Below are positions 39,601-51,212 of a DNA stretch of 64,000 bases, piece by piece. The position numbers were made by a program, and so were the translations under genes. Under the pieces are notes generated by a model, which worked only from the letters and a program-made list of their open reading frames with translations, made no database searches and had not been told where the DNA came from. Every line of letters starts with the position of its first letter. The stretch's first letter is position 1. Origin of the DNA: Camarhynchus parvulus (lineage: Eukaryota; Chordata; Aves; Passeriformes; Thraupidae); contig NC_044601.1 in NCBI RefSeq assembly GCF_901933205.1, forward strand, positions 30,666,352 to 30,730,351. The letters are read 5' to 3'.

Positions 39601-40459
39601 ATATGGCATTAATATGGCATTACAGGGGCAAACTATGGTCCCTTTTTTCTCTTTTCCAAGTCCAATGGACTTCTCCAAAGGAAAACTGAATAGACTGTAA
39701 CTGTAGAAGCCAACAGTCCCACTAAAACATCACACCTACATGTGTTCACATGCATATACACAGACAAATACATGCAAATTGGATTTAGAATTTAACTCTT
39801 CTGGCAGTAATGGCAGTGATAACAAGCCCTATCTATCACCCCCATAACTGGATGTTACTAGGTACTCTGTTTAGTCACCTTAAGTATGCATTCATGCCTT
39901 GGTAACTGCCTTCAAAGGGATTAACCATTAGCCATAGAACATGGCATAGGGCTGACTCAAGGGTGAAATGGAAGCTGTTAATGCAGAAGAAAGGCATCAA
40001 GCAAGGCTCAGCCTGAGTCCATGACTGAATGCCAAGCCCAAACTCCCTGATCTGGATTCCCTCTGCTTACAGAGGTGGAAGGACAAACAGCTCATAAAAC
40101 CTGAGGAAGAGATGCACCGAGCAAATGAGTAAAGGCTCCCAAGTGAACTGTCACAAGTGGATTAACATCTCCCTCTTCCTCCCTGACCTGTGAAGCCTGT
40201 GGACTTGGTTGTCAGAGCTAGGATTCAAATGGCCCATAGTGAACAAACTATGTAACACAGTCAATTTCTCCCCAGATCTAATGCTCCCACAGAAAATTAC
40301 ACAACCAGAAACACAAAAGCAGACACAAGTAGTATTCTGCGCATAAATGAAAAACTAGCAGTTACTCCAGATAGGAGGTTACGTCAAAGACCTCTATCAG
40401 TCCCTTATGAAATAACTTAGTTTACTTTCCTTTCATTTCTTTTCTTCATTAACCGAAAT

Positions 40460-40730
40460 AGAGCAGATGGGATGGACAGGATGAAGGGAGAAAAAAAGAA
40501 GGAAAAGGATGGAGAAATATTAGGGAATAAAGAAAGATGGGGAAAAGAAAGGAGGGAGAAAGAAAACTATGGAAGAAGGACAAAAAGAGATGCATAAAAG
40601 GACAGCAGGACGGATGGAAAGGAGAAGGGAAGAAAGAAGGGAAAGAGAGAAAGGACAAAGGAAGGGAAGAAGAGAGATAGAGGAAGTGTGGTAGGAAAGG
40701 AAGAAGAGAGAGAATGAACAAAAAGAAGAG
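40460..40730. repeat. Polypurine (GGAAG/GAAAGG) tract
   Basis: About 270 bases of plus-strand purine-rich sequence (GAAGGAAAAGGATGG-type units, broken by occasional T or C). It ends about 170 bp before the intronic CpG island. The Pro/Ser/Phe/Leu-rich reading frames on the opposite strand (40,449-40,822) come from this composition. Long purine mirror-like tracts can adopt triplex structures and often exclude nucleosomes. That is general knowledge and not shown here. Confidence 0.9.
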
Positions 40731-40899
40731 CATTCTTGTGACCTCACACTAGACGACTTCATGCTCATATTGCACGAAATCAGAGCAGAGTGTTTTTCAG
40801 GACCCAAGTCTCCCTCCCTCACAGCTTCTGTACCTGTTTACCGCACATCCACTGACCTTCAACACCACACGACAAACAGCCTGAACAAACCCCGCTCAG

Positions 40900-41230
40900 C
40901 CCACCCCCCCGGTGCTGGCGGCGCTCCCTCAGGGCCCGAGGGCCGCGGTCGGTGCGGCCGGGCCCCGCCGCCGCGGGCAGAGCGCTCCCGCCGCGCCCCC
41001 TAGCGGCCGCCGCGGGCACCGCAGCCCAACCCGCGGGCAGCCCCTCCAGCCCGCTCCTGCCTTCCCCGCAGGCCACCGGCCGCTCTTCTCCTCCTTCGCT
41101 GCTAGTTCGATTGTTTCTTTATTTCTAAAGCAGCACGTCCGTAGACGCCTCCGCACCGCAACCCGTCTCTCCTCTCGGCCGTGCTGCCCCTGCGGCGCCG
41201 CTGCCGCCGCAACCCCGGCTCCGGCACTGT
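40900..41230. promoter_or_regulatory. Second CpG island, inside NRG1 intron 1
   Basis: A sharp GC-rich block with many CpGs (GGCCGCGGTCGG, CCGCCGCCGCGGGC and GCGGCGCCGCTGCCGCC types) stands out from AT-rich intron on both sides. It lies about 6 kb downstream of the first coding exon. It could be a promoter of a shorter NRG1 transcript, of a non-coding RNA in either direction, or an enhancer/insulator. The open frames across it (for example 40,929-41,318 minus and 40,912-41,232 plus) have no recognisable domain and are expected in stop-poor GC-rich DNA. I cannot identify a coding exon here. Confidence 0.75.
40993..41008 (-). promoter_or_regulatory. CTCF-like binding motif
   Basis: The plus strand reads GCGCCCCCTAGCGGCC. 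Its reverse complement contains CCGCTAGGGGGCGC, which agrees at 13 of 14 positions with the CTCF core CCASYAGRKGGCRS (G in place of A at position 3). The motif is oriented on the minus strand and sits inside the intronic CpG island. Occupancy cannot be judged from sequence, and a CpG within the motif could make binding sensitive to methylation. Confidence 0.6.
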
Positions 41231-44018
41231 AACTGCCCATGCAAGCCTGCCACTGTGGACTTTCCAACAAGACCCCCTCCCCTGCCGAATCCAGAGCTCC
41301 ATGCACTCGAGGTAGCAACTGAGGGTTAACTCAACCACCTCAAGCACACTCGAGCAGCTCTTTGCACAACTAGAATGACTCATACAAAATACTGACACTT
41401 GGTTTGTTTTCTTGTATCATAACGGAACACGATAAACTATCAGTACTGTTAAAGGCACATTCACTCTTGTTACTTTTGGAATGTTAGCAAAACACTGATT
41501 TGGTAAGAATTCATAGCATTTCCAGATCCTGACACCCTGAGACACAATTGTTCTCCACTGTTTTGCTTTTGGTTACAACCACCTGCCTCAAAGGGCTATC
41601 AGATGCTTGTAGATAGACTGAAAGGGGGAAGGTAGGGGAAGGGAGATGCTTGGAAGAAACTTTTCCACAGCTCTGCATTTAACTCGCCTTACTTGAAGAA
41701 TAACAAATTGCCACTTAGGCGCCTAAAGTCAAATGTGTTGTCATTGATCCTCTATGGGTAGGCATTCACAAACCAGGTGCCCAATAAGTTTTTGTGAAAA
41801 CTAAGTGACTCTGATTCAGTAGAGAAGATGAAAAATGAGCTGCCCCAATTAGTGAGTGCTGAACTATTCTGAAATATCCGCTGCATAGGATCTTTTTTCT
41901 TTTTTTACTTATGAGTGCTGTTTCAAACTGCCTCGTTCAACCTTTTTTTTCCCCCCTTTTGCAGTTACTGCCTTTCCAGAAATTTGAGAAGCCCACAATT
42001 ACAAATAGACAAACTTAGATATAAGAGTTAGCTCACAAGCTTTGCCAGAGGTTAAAGTTTTTAAATCCACACATAGCTTAGCAGACTTTGGCATTTCTAC
42101 ATGAAAGATAAAAATTTTGTTCAGCCTTCTCCAGCCATCAATATTTGCACAAAGTTCAGAACAGTTTCTGGATTTATTTCACAGGGGAATGTCTTTCATA
42201 CACATGCAGTATTTACTGGACAACCGTACTGGTATGTTCTTACCATTCTGTTTGCATTCCCATGGCTGCAGTCAAGTAGTACTTCTAGTGTTAATTCAGA
42301 AAAGTTTGAATGGTGACTAATCTCGTTTTTTCAAAAAAGCCATGAATGCACTCACATGCTTTTTAAAGGATTCACTCTCAAAATTGCTCTGAAGATTGTG
42401 TGGAATGTTTGGAGAATGCAGGCATTGCACACAGGTAGAGAGGCTTTCCTCACAGAAAAATGTACAAGCATACCAGCAGCACATAAATATTTTGGATTGG
42501 AAACACCAAAAGAAGTTGTCACTCCTTCTAAGCAATAGTTTATCTCCAGAACTGGACTGGTTTTGTCAGAAATCACAGCTTTCATTCCATCTCCAAGACT
42601 CTAGTCTTCAATTCATGTTGAAACAGTGATCAGTCTTCTGATATCTCTTTATGAATACTGAATATTAATTTAAATTCAGCAACTCTCAGATTGAGCTCTA
42701 ATCCTCCCAACCAAGCTCTCACCTGCAGCTTGGTCTTTAATATGATAAAAATAATTTCTTCCTCTGGCAACCAAGCCTGCTTCCAGGATATGGTCAAACG
42801 TTCTGCTCAGACACACTGATCTCACGTGAACTTTGTGCTGTTTATTCTGTCAAGCAGTCTTCAAGCTCTGGCATTTTATCTAATTCTAAACTAAACCCAC
42901 CAGGAGATACTTATTTTCTATGTCAATGACCACAGTCTCTCTACTTTGGGCTCTGTTAGTGCAGATATGTTCAGAACAATGCTGCTGAGGTCACTTCACT
43001 GAAATGATAACTGAGACCCATTTGATGGTCTTCCCTCTTTCTTCTCTCTGTTTGGGCATCAGATGCTTGTGAAGCCTTGCTCTTCGTACCACTAGAGAGT
43101 GGCTGAGAAACCCCAGGCCAGAGTTCACAGCACTATGAAGTTTTCACACACATCAAGGTGTTTTCCTCAGAAAGGCTTCATATCTTCTCACACTTTGTCC
43201 TTTCAAGCCCAGCAACCTCACCCTGGTCTTCTCTGCTAAGCAGAATCACCTGAAATCTTACATTCTTCAAGCTGTCTGGAAAGAACACAGGGGATGGGCT
43301 GATGTGCTGGTACCCCACCTTGCTGACACAAACACAGCTTCCACAGGGGGATTTTTGCGGCTGACCCCTTTCTCTCAGTAAACAAGCCCCACGTTATGCA
43401 GTCCAGCACTAAAGCTGGGTAGGCAGAAGGTTGGGCTGACACAGGGACAAGGGCCTATTCCTAGCCCCTGTGCTCCTGCTCTAACAGCACCTTAAATCAG
43501 GAGCAGTGCCTGTGTGAGGGGCAGCTCTGGGGACCTTGGATGCCCAACCTCAGCCTTCCTGCATAAGCTTTCTCTGCCCAGGCTGGATGCATTTTCAGTG
43601 TGCTGGCAATGCTTTAGGAAGCCCTGCTGGCAGATTTGTGGAGCCTGTCTGCACACTCAGTTGGCAGGGCAGTTCATTGACATAACTTGGAGAAAAGCTG
43701 TAAGCCTCTGTCCATTTATAATACTCTCTTCAGTCTTCCATGCTTTGTATTTAGCATGGTCCAGAGTGCCCTGCTAAAGGAAGACATAGTCACTCTGGTC
43801 TTGACACAAGCCAGACACTATCAGTTTATTTAAGAGCGCTTGTAGCAAAGGGGAGTAAAAGTTCTAAATAATTTTTAGTGGCAAAGAGATCATACCAACA
43901 TGGACCTCCCCAAACTTTTTAACAGAGCCCAGACTTAACCTAGGCAATGGAAAACATGAAGATCTTTTTCTGTGTTACCACTGTGCAGGTGAGCAGAGAA
44001 GGCCAAACCTCCTTAATC

Positions 44019-44038
44019 TTTTTTTTTTTTTTTTTTTT
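44019..44038. repeat. Poly-T run, 20 bases
   Basis: An uninterrupted T homopolymer in intron 1. I recognise no element next to it. Confidence 0.9.
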
Positions 44039-46965
44039 CCCAATAACTAACTTTCTTGTCCAATAGTAGCTCTGGAGTTTCTGGATAAGTTATAACAGAA
44101 TATGAAAGATTTTCTTATACCCTTTCTTCCCAATTAACAAAGCTGATTCTCAATCCATTGAGAAATTACCAAAACTTCCACACCCAGGATTGAAGTGCAT
44201 ATGATATACTTTGACAGCCAGAAGCAAACTAAGTTGCAAGGAACTTTGGTCATAAAAAACTGCACTAAGCAAAAAGCTGAACACCTCCTAAAGATTTCTG
44301 TGCCAGTCCCAGATCTTAAATCTGCAAGCCACTGCTCTTCATAAGGAAAACCCTAAGGGGATAAAAACTCTGAGTAGACAAGAACACAACAGAGAAGATG
44401 ATAATTCCTGACATAATTCAACTAAAGAAAGCAGGTAGCTAAAAGAAAAACTGTTTCATAACTTCTCTGCACATCCTAAATACACCAAATGACAACAGGT
44501 ACGGTTGCAAACCTATATTAGCAAAAAAGAAAACTGCAGTCCTGTCAAAGTCAGAAGGCCTTCATAGAGTGCCCAGTCAGTACTGTTAATCAATATGAGC
44601 AGAATAGTAATTAATTCAAGCTCTAATATGCTTGAACAGAGAGAATAAAAGCCCATGGCTTGAAATGCAAAATTGCTCTCTTGTTACTTTTTGCATTAAC
44701 CACTCTTTCTGCTCTTTCTCTTCTAAGTATCAATTCTAGTTCTAAATGCCCCTCCAACCAGGTAATAGCCTTAAGTAACAGTGTGGCATTATCTGATTCA
44801 GAGTAAAATTTACAATCATGTGTTATGCTGTATTTAATTTTCCCATTAGACAGACTACATGGATTAGCTACACATGTGAACTATCCTGCCACATACACTC
44901 ATCTTGGAAGGAATGGGATTTTTATTACATAAGATAGAAGAATGTTCAGTTCTTGCCCACACAGGAAACTTTTGACTAGCAATGTCAGGTATGGATAAAG
45001 GCGGTACTCCTTCATACCTATAAAAACATACTGGTGCTTTGGAGACCTGAGGTAAGCACTTGCCAGAAAAGTGGATTATTTCTGGTTCAAACACTGACAT
45101 ATTTTGGCTTAGTAAAGACTTAGCCTTCTGGAGTTTTAGCAAAGCCTTAGGAGCTGGCATGATCTTAATCCTGCCTTGATGAATCTCAATCTACATTTGC
45201 TACCCTTCAGATTTGCAGGTAAAATACTCACCATGGCAGACATAATCAGACTGAGAATTAACCCCACTTAAATACCTGAACTTAAGGTGCTATTTACCTG
45301 CATGGATTTTTCTGTTCTTCTAGCTTCCCTCTACAGAGAAAGAAGACCATCTTCCCAAAAGCCTCTGCCTGGTTTAGAAGCTGACTTGGTTGGATTACTC
45401 AAAAAATATGCCCTCTTGTTCACAGCTCCTTTCACTACTCCCTCAGCACCCTGCTCCACTGCAAAAGGAAAACTGCATAATAGGACAAAGAAATCTCTCC
45501 TACACAAATGGGATGGGATGCTATAAACTCTGAGGTGCACAGTGAGAAAACGTGTGTCTCCTTGACATATCTTTCCTATCTCAAATTGTCCAACTTGTCA
45601 CTGTCTTCCTGTTTTCTGTCAGCCACAAAAACAAACAAAAAGCCTTGCAAACACTTCAAAGAGCCCAGCTGTCACAGATAAGTTTGCCAGAGGTTTTAAT
45701 GCCAGAGGTGGTTGGTTTTAGCAGGAGATGCTTACAATGCTTGCATAGTGTAACAGCATTATAAAATCTGGTAAAAGAGAAAAAGAAGGTCAAAAGAAGT
45801 GTTTGTCTCTATCTTCACATAATAAGGGAAACCTCCTGTGCTGCACCTGAAACTTGTTTACAGCCACTGCTGAGCAAAAGCTGGGCGAGCTGCGTCTCCA
45901 AACAACCTAGAGAAAAGGATGCAGTGGGCAGTGCTAGCTTGTAAAAATTAGTAGCCCAAAGGGATATCTGCTGCTGTTGAATCACACATATCCTCCCTGA
46001 TGGCTGATGACTGAAGTCAAGAGCGGCACTATGTTGGCCATGATACACTGAGCAAAATTAATGTAGGTATATTTAGAAAGTTTTACCCTACTGGGCTTTA
46101 TGTTAATTTGTCTGTTGGGACAGGAAAACAACACAAAGGGGGAAAAGATACACAACCAAACAAAAAACTCAAAACCAAACCACAGGCAATTGACTGCTTT
46201 TCCCATGCTTCTTTCAAAACAATTTCTCACAAAACCCCAAAGAATTCAAATGCAGCCATACATTGCTGTTGCAAAAAGCTAGAAGTAGCCATAGATACTG
46301 CCAGGCTTTCTGATAAACTAGGTGACATAACACAAGGTCTCTATGAAAAGCATCATGCACTCATATGCGCTTGTACTCTGCACTAGGAGTCTTGATCTTG
46401 CCTGGGGCTTTGGCTGACAGAGACAAGTAACTATGGTGAGTGGGGCACCACGCTCAGCTGGGACCCTTCTTCCGGGTCCTGCTTCTGGACACCTATGGAA
46501 GAGGACAAGGGGTATCGCTGGCATGAATTCTTGTGCTTAATACTGAGAAGGTACGAGAGGAACAACACGCGCTGCTAAGTGAGCGAAATGTCCTCTCTGA
46601 TCATCCCTGAGTAAATAGATGCAAGTTTAGACAAAATACCCCATATGAAAGTTGGCCATCTGTTCAACTACGCTGAGTGGTTTCTGGGGAAAGGAAGGGA
46701 CAGAAAACGTGTTTTGTAACAGGAGAGACATTCTCACGCCCTCCAAAAAATGGAGGGAGGGGGGGAAATATATGAAGAAAGCAACAGCTGACCGAGAGCC
46801 TCTCAGGAGTTCGGGGCCAGCGGGAGGGAAATAGGGCAGCAGACCGAACCGTGGTCGGACAGCCGAGGGGCTCCCGGCAACGCCGCCGCCTCCACTGCTC
46901 CGGGAGCTCTGCGAGCAGCCGCGGCGGGGCGCGGAGGTTCCGCCGAGCCGGGCAGGCTCGGGTTG

Positions 46966-46983
46966 GCTGAACAATTGTTCAGC
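46966..46983. promoter_or_regulatory. Perfect 18-bp palindrome in the 5' end of intron 1
   Basis: GCTGAACAATTGTTCAGC is a perfect inverted repeat with no spacer, starting 85 bp into intron 1 inside the promoter island. It contains two face-to-face ACAAT SOX-type cores that overlap, an E-box (CAATTG), and two GAACA/TGTTC steroid-receptor half-sites separated by 2 bp (a classical element has 3). Which factor, if any, uses it is unknown. Confidence 0.4.
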
Positions 46984-47067
46984 TGCCCGCTGCCTGCGGA
47001 TCCGCGGCCGCGGAAAGGGCGCGGAAGGTCCGCGCGGGGCAGCCCCCGCACCTGCCGACGGGCTTAC

Positions 47068-47218
47068 CTGTGGTGGACCCGGGCGCCTCGCCCTCCTCCG
47101 GCGGAGCGGGCTTCTTGCCGGACCCCTTGCCTTTCCTGCCCTTCCTGCCGTTGCTGGCTTTTTTCTTCTCAGCCACCCCGGCTCCGGCCGGCACCGCGCT
47201 CCCCGCTGCCGCCGCCAT
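47068..47218 (-). CDS. NRG1: Neuregulin-1 type I, first coding exon
   Basis: This exon encodes the intracellular N-terminal segment of type I pro-neuregulin-1. From the chosen ATG it reads MAAAAGSAVPAGAGVAEKKK, then ASNGRKGRKGKGSGKKPAPP and EEGEAPGSTT, and ends with one base (phase 1) at the donor ACCACAG|gtaagc. The Lys/Gly/Arg-rich core (GRKGRKGKGSGKK) matches the character and position of the mammalian type I N-terminus (GRGKGKGKKKERGSGKK, from memory), which precedes the Ig domain and lacks a classical signal peptide. The spliced product continues ...STTAVPLKLKEMKNQE. I chose 47,218 because its context (GGGATGG, G at -3 and +4) is strong. An in-frame ATG at 47,287 would add 23 residues (MLEPRALREP...). 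No in-frame stop occurs upstream until beyond 47,800, so the start is not fixed by the sequence. Confidence 0.87.
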
Positions 47219-47356
47219 CCCCGCGGTCACCCCCTCTGCCGCCACCGCCGCCGCTGTCGGCTCCCGGAGCGCCCGAGGCTCCAGCATCGCTCCTGCCTGC
47301 CGCTGGGACTTGCAGCCGCGAGTTCCTTGGAAGTTTTCGGAAACTCCTCTTCGGGC

Positions 47357-47413
47357 CTTTTTTTTTTTTCCTTCACCCCCCTCCCTCCTTCTCCACCCCT
47401 TTTTTTTTTTTTT
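47357..47413 (-). repeat. Two T/A homopolymer runs in probable 5' leader
   Basis: T runs at 47,357-47,369 (13) and 47,400-47,413 (14) on the plus strand are A runs on the NRG1 sense strand, 139-195 bp upstream of the chosen ATG. They are conspicuous inside otherwise GC-rich sequence. If transcribed they would be A tracts in the 5' UTR. Confidence 0.8.
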
Positions 47414-50400
47414 GACTCCCCGCCGCTTTCCTTTCTTCACTACTACTACCAATAAACTCCCGCCCAAAAACACACCCCTCGGCACACGCCTCGCTAACGC
47501 CCGCCCTGGGCACCTCTCGCTTGCTCTCGGGAGGAGCCTGCACGGCCCCCAGGGTGCGGGGCGGCCCCGGCCCCGGGGAGGGCGCAGGCACCACCGACTC
47601 GGCGGGGCGGGGCGGGCAGGGCAGGACAGGACGGGGCGGTGTCGCCGCCGGAGCCGCCCCGCCGGCCGGAGCTGCCCGGCTGCGGGCGCGCCGAGGGGGC
47701 GAGGCCGGGGCGTCCCCCGGCGGTCAGGGTGGCCCCGGCGTGGGGTCGCAGAAAGAGTGAGGCGGGTGTGGTGTTCATCAGGGTAATGACATGCTGCCAC
47801 TTAGGCACCTGCTTAAGCTGAGGCTTCCACTTAACCTGCGAGGTTACTGGCAGTGCCGCGTCCGCCGCGACGGCGGGGGATGCTCAGGGGACGGAGGGTC
47901 TGCAAAACTAGCGTGCGCTCCCGCACCTGATGATTTGCAAGGAGGTCGTGTCCCGGGGAGGTCTCGCTGCTCTTAGTGTGCCTCCGTTTCTACTTTGGTA
48001 CCTTCTCATGGGGCTGGTCCCGGAACCACCAGTTCTCACAGCCAACAGTTGGTCAGGTAAAGCCTTGCTGCAGTCCACAGACGAAACTGCGCCCAATACA
48101 CTCATACCCAAGACTACTGTGAAGTAGCTGATAACTGTGTAAATGCACCAAACTGAACTCCACCACCAGTTGGAAAACTTCAGGAATCTGTATATAATTG
48201 TTCAGCTAACCTGAGCCATAGTCCCTGATGGTGGAGATAACTGTTACCTGTAGGACTTACACATTATTGGGTGGAAAACAGAATTCTCAGAAGTTATAGA
48301 AAAGATCAATACAAAGTACTTGAAGTCTCACAATGGACAGTCTTTCCTGGAAAAGTCATGCAATGTGGAACAGCAGATTGAGTCATAATCTAAAACAAGG
48401 TTTGCTACTTCACAGTCTCTGGTGATTCCTCCTCTTGAGGAGAGTTGTGCATGTGCCTTGGACATCAAACAATGACCATCATGCACAAAAGATGCTTTAA
48501 AATTCTTCTTCAGTATTTTTGGACTGAAGACATTAAAAAGATCTTCCTAAATCAGGCCTAAAAAAGACAAAATAGTGAAACCCTATATATACTGAGTTCC
48601 TCATCTTGGCTGAAATTTTTGAACTCAGTTTTTTCAACATACTCTCCTGGAGTGAGAAGGTTTTGAAGAAGCAGTGGCTAGCCAGCATTTTGGGTTTTCA
48701 GCATTTGTACTTTGAAACAAACAGAAAAAAACCCCAATGTTGGTCTAAGTCCTTATCTGTTTGGTAAAAGAAGAGCGGCAAACAACGTTGACTGCAAAAC
48801 ATCAAGGCAAAAAAATATACTTCCTAAGTGGCCTGGTGATACAACTTTAGTGAAAAATCAAATCAAGATGGGACGGAGAGTAAGGGGAGAAGACATGCAT
48901 ACGATTCTTGACATGAAAAGTTACAGATGCATTTGTGTCACATTTTGGGTTTCTTGACAGACAGCGTTACGACATCCTTTCTCAAGTGTGCTGAAATGAA
49001 GTTTAGGCGATAAGCTCCAGGCAGGGCGAGGAGGAAAAGCAAGCCTCACAGAAGAGCAGCTGAGGATGGGAAGATAGCACTGGCGGCAGTGGCTCGGTTT
49101 TTCCTTAAGGGGTCACTACTTAGCAAGGAGGGAGCCTGCAGCGAAACGTAAGGGACTCTCTTGGCTAACGAAGCGTACTTTTAAATAATCTCGAAATAAC
49201 CTGGTTTTCTGTACTCTGAAAAATCTAGATACTCAAGCATTATCTTCAGGCTGTGTTCATCAGTATAAAATCGTCATTCCAGGGAGTTATCAGCACTGAG
49301 GCACCATGAGCAAGACACAGGGTGCACCCCCACAAAATATGCTGGTTTTGAAGGTGAGATGCTGTGGAAGGACCCCAGCAGCCCAAGAATGCATTCAAAC
49401 TGACTAAAAATGAACCTTCAGATGAACTCCTGCTGCTTGTTTTTCAGAAGTGGGAAATTTCTCAGAAAAACATACCAGAATTTCTGTTCCAGAAATAAAC
49501 CTATTATTCCGAGAAGAAAGATTGCAATTCATTTTATACAATGTGTCATAGATCCACTGCAGAAGGGTGTGATTTACTTCTGTATACACCAATGCCAAAG
49601 AAGGTGGTATTGCTTACGCAGGTGAGTCTGCCTCTCTTTCTCTGCTGTTGCCATCTGTGAGATACTTGAGCAGAGTGGGTAGCAGCTGATCTAACACCAT
49701 GTTAATGCAGCCATTCTACCCCCTCAGTGGCAGAACTGTACTAAACAGTTGGCTTAGAGATCAGTCAGAAAATGCCCAGTGTACATCAATCTTCTGAGCT
49801 AGTACAGCTCAGTCCAATCTACTCTAGTATTTCCAAATCTTTAAATACTTTACCTTTTCCTACGGCCAAGGGCCACTTTGGACTTCTTGAACTAGAGAGA
49901 TGGGACCATTTATATAATTTCAGTGGAATGGGAACCGTAGCTCAGACGTGTTGCACAATCTCAGAAAAATTGCGCAGTTACTTTCAGAACAGCAGTCAAA
50001 TGTTCATGTACATCAGTTCATAATAGGACAGGTAAAAAAGGAGTGCTGCCTGTCACCAATACACAGGTAGAGACTGTTTATGGAGTTTTACATCTCTTTG
50101 CTATTCCCATGTCAACTTCTTCAGTACAAAAATTAAGCTCTGCCTATTCCCAGGTTCATCTCCTTGTTAGTAGTCTGGCTCTTCTGGACCTCTGCACTAT
50201 GTGAACTTGCTTACTTGCTTACGAAGTGAATGCAGAATGCTGCTAAGTCTGATATTTCACTCATGTATACATCTCTGCAAACTGTAATGCAAGCTAGAAG
50301 AGACAGATGAGTGAACAAAAATAAAGCATGCTCTAGAGTTACAAACAGTTGAATATAATTTTAACAATCTGATTTTCTTTTGTTTCTAAGTTCATTTTTA

Positions 50401-51208
50401 CAAATACACTGACTGTAAAAGGGACCTAATTACAAGTACTTTGGAATTCCAATGCGTTACCAAGAGAGAAAAAAATGGTTTAAGACTATTTTTTTTCTGC
50501 ACAGAAAATGTATTCATTTAACAAAATCAGTTCCTGAATTGATAATTAAGTTCATGGTTTAATCCTGTTCTTATTCTTCTCTCAACTGAGGACAGCCATT
50601 TTCTTTTTCTTCATATTGTGCTCCTCAAAACCCATGAAGACGAGTAGAAAACTATTTGCCTGAACTTCAAAACTGCCTGTTGCCCTCCACTGGTAGCAAG
50701 AACACAGTAAGAACTGTCATCCTAAACAGACTGAAATGGGAATGGTGTACTGTAAACATAACTGTGAATGAAACACATTCTTATCTTAAGTTTGACTTGA
50801 AATTTTTTCAGCAGCTAAGCACCAGGTCTTTGACATCAACTTAGCTGAGTCAGGACAACAGTACCTTTTGTTCTACTGACATTTTGAAGATGCAAATCTT
50901 GATTACACAGAAGTGTCCTAACAGTGGTTTAAAGGTCAAGGCAACATCTTTGGCAACAGCAGCAACTGTAACAGGTGGTGACGTCTCATTAACGTCTCTT
51001 TTCAGGAAATGGCACATTTCGGAGTTGTTTGTACATGTATCTGTATATATCTTACTATAAAACAAGACCTGATAGCCTCCAATTTGCCAACAATTTTTAC
51101 AGACTCAATTTGTGAAACTTCAGGAGACTTTCACAGCAAAGAAATGGGTACTTTAACATCTAATATTTCAGAATGTTTTATGTCATTCAGTTCCCATGAT
51201 AAATATAT

Positions 51209-51212
<4 letters not shown>

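Larger units (their letters stand above)
16251..47067 (-). other. NRG1: NRG1 first intron (type I isoform), 30.8 kb
   Basis: The donor is gtaagc directly after ACCACAG at 47068. The acceptor, tttag, precedes 16250. The intron is AT-rich and largely without recognisable features. It holds a second CpG island with a CTCF-like site (about 41 kb), purine-rich tracts (27.85-28.02 and 40.46-40.73 kb), T-rich and TTG-rich tracts (25.1, 28.56 and 44.02 kb), a short hairpin (26.47 kb) and a 20-bp direct repeat (33.6 kb). The ORF at 36,900-37,424 (plus, 174 codons) has no recognisable domain and is probably chance. Large first introns with regulatory elements and alternative first exons are typical of this gene. 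I looked on the minus strand for the alternative ARIA first exon that I remember as starting MWATSEGP and did not find it. Confidence 0.8.
46790..47970 (-). promoter_or_regulatory. NRG1: CpG-island promoter of type I NRG1
   Basis: This GC- and CpG-rich block of about 1.2 kb surrounds the first coding exon and extends on both sides. GC boxes (GGGGCGG) at 47,604-47,615 and 47,633-47,639 lie about 390-420 bp upstream of the chosen start codon. I see no TATA box, which is usual for CpG-island promoters, and the transcription start cannot be placed from sequence. The presumed 5' leader between the GC boxes and the ATG contains two homopolymer runs (13 and 14 bases, A on the sense strand). The right flank of the island (47.8-48.05 kb) could also support divergent transcription, but I see no gene there. 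Confidence 0.8.

Noticed and set aside
40449..40822. Leu/Ser/Phe/Pro-rich minus-strand frames
   Set aside because: They come from the GGAAG-type polypurine tract, not from a gene.
47070..47786. A 238-codon plus-strand frame opposite NRG1 exon 1, and other long plus frames there
   Set aside because: They are antisense shadows in a CpG island, rich in Pro/Ala/Arg/Phe from composition, with no domain.
46979..47800. A 273-codon minus-strand frame covering NRG1 exon 1 and its upstream region
   Set aside because: Only the segment from about 47,218 (or 47,287) to the donor at 47,068 looks like neuregulin. The rest is GC-rich promoter/leader DNA with few stops, and the part past 47,068 is intron.
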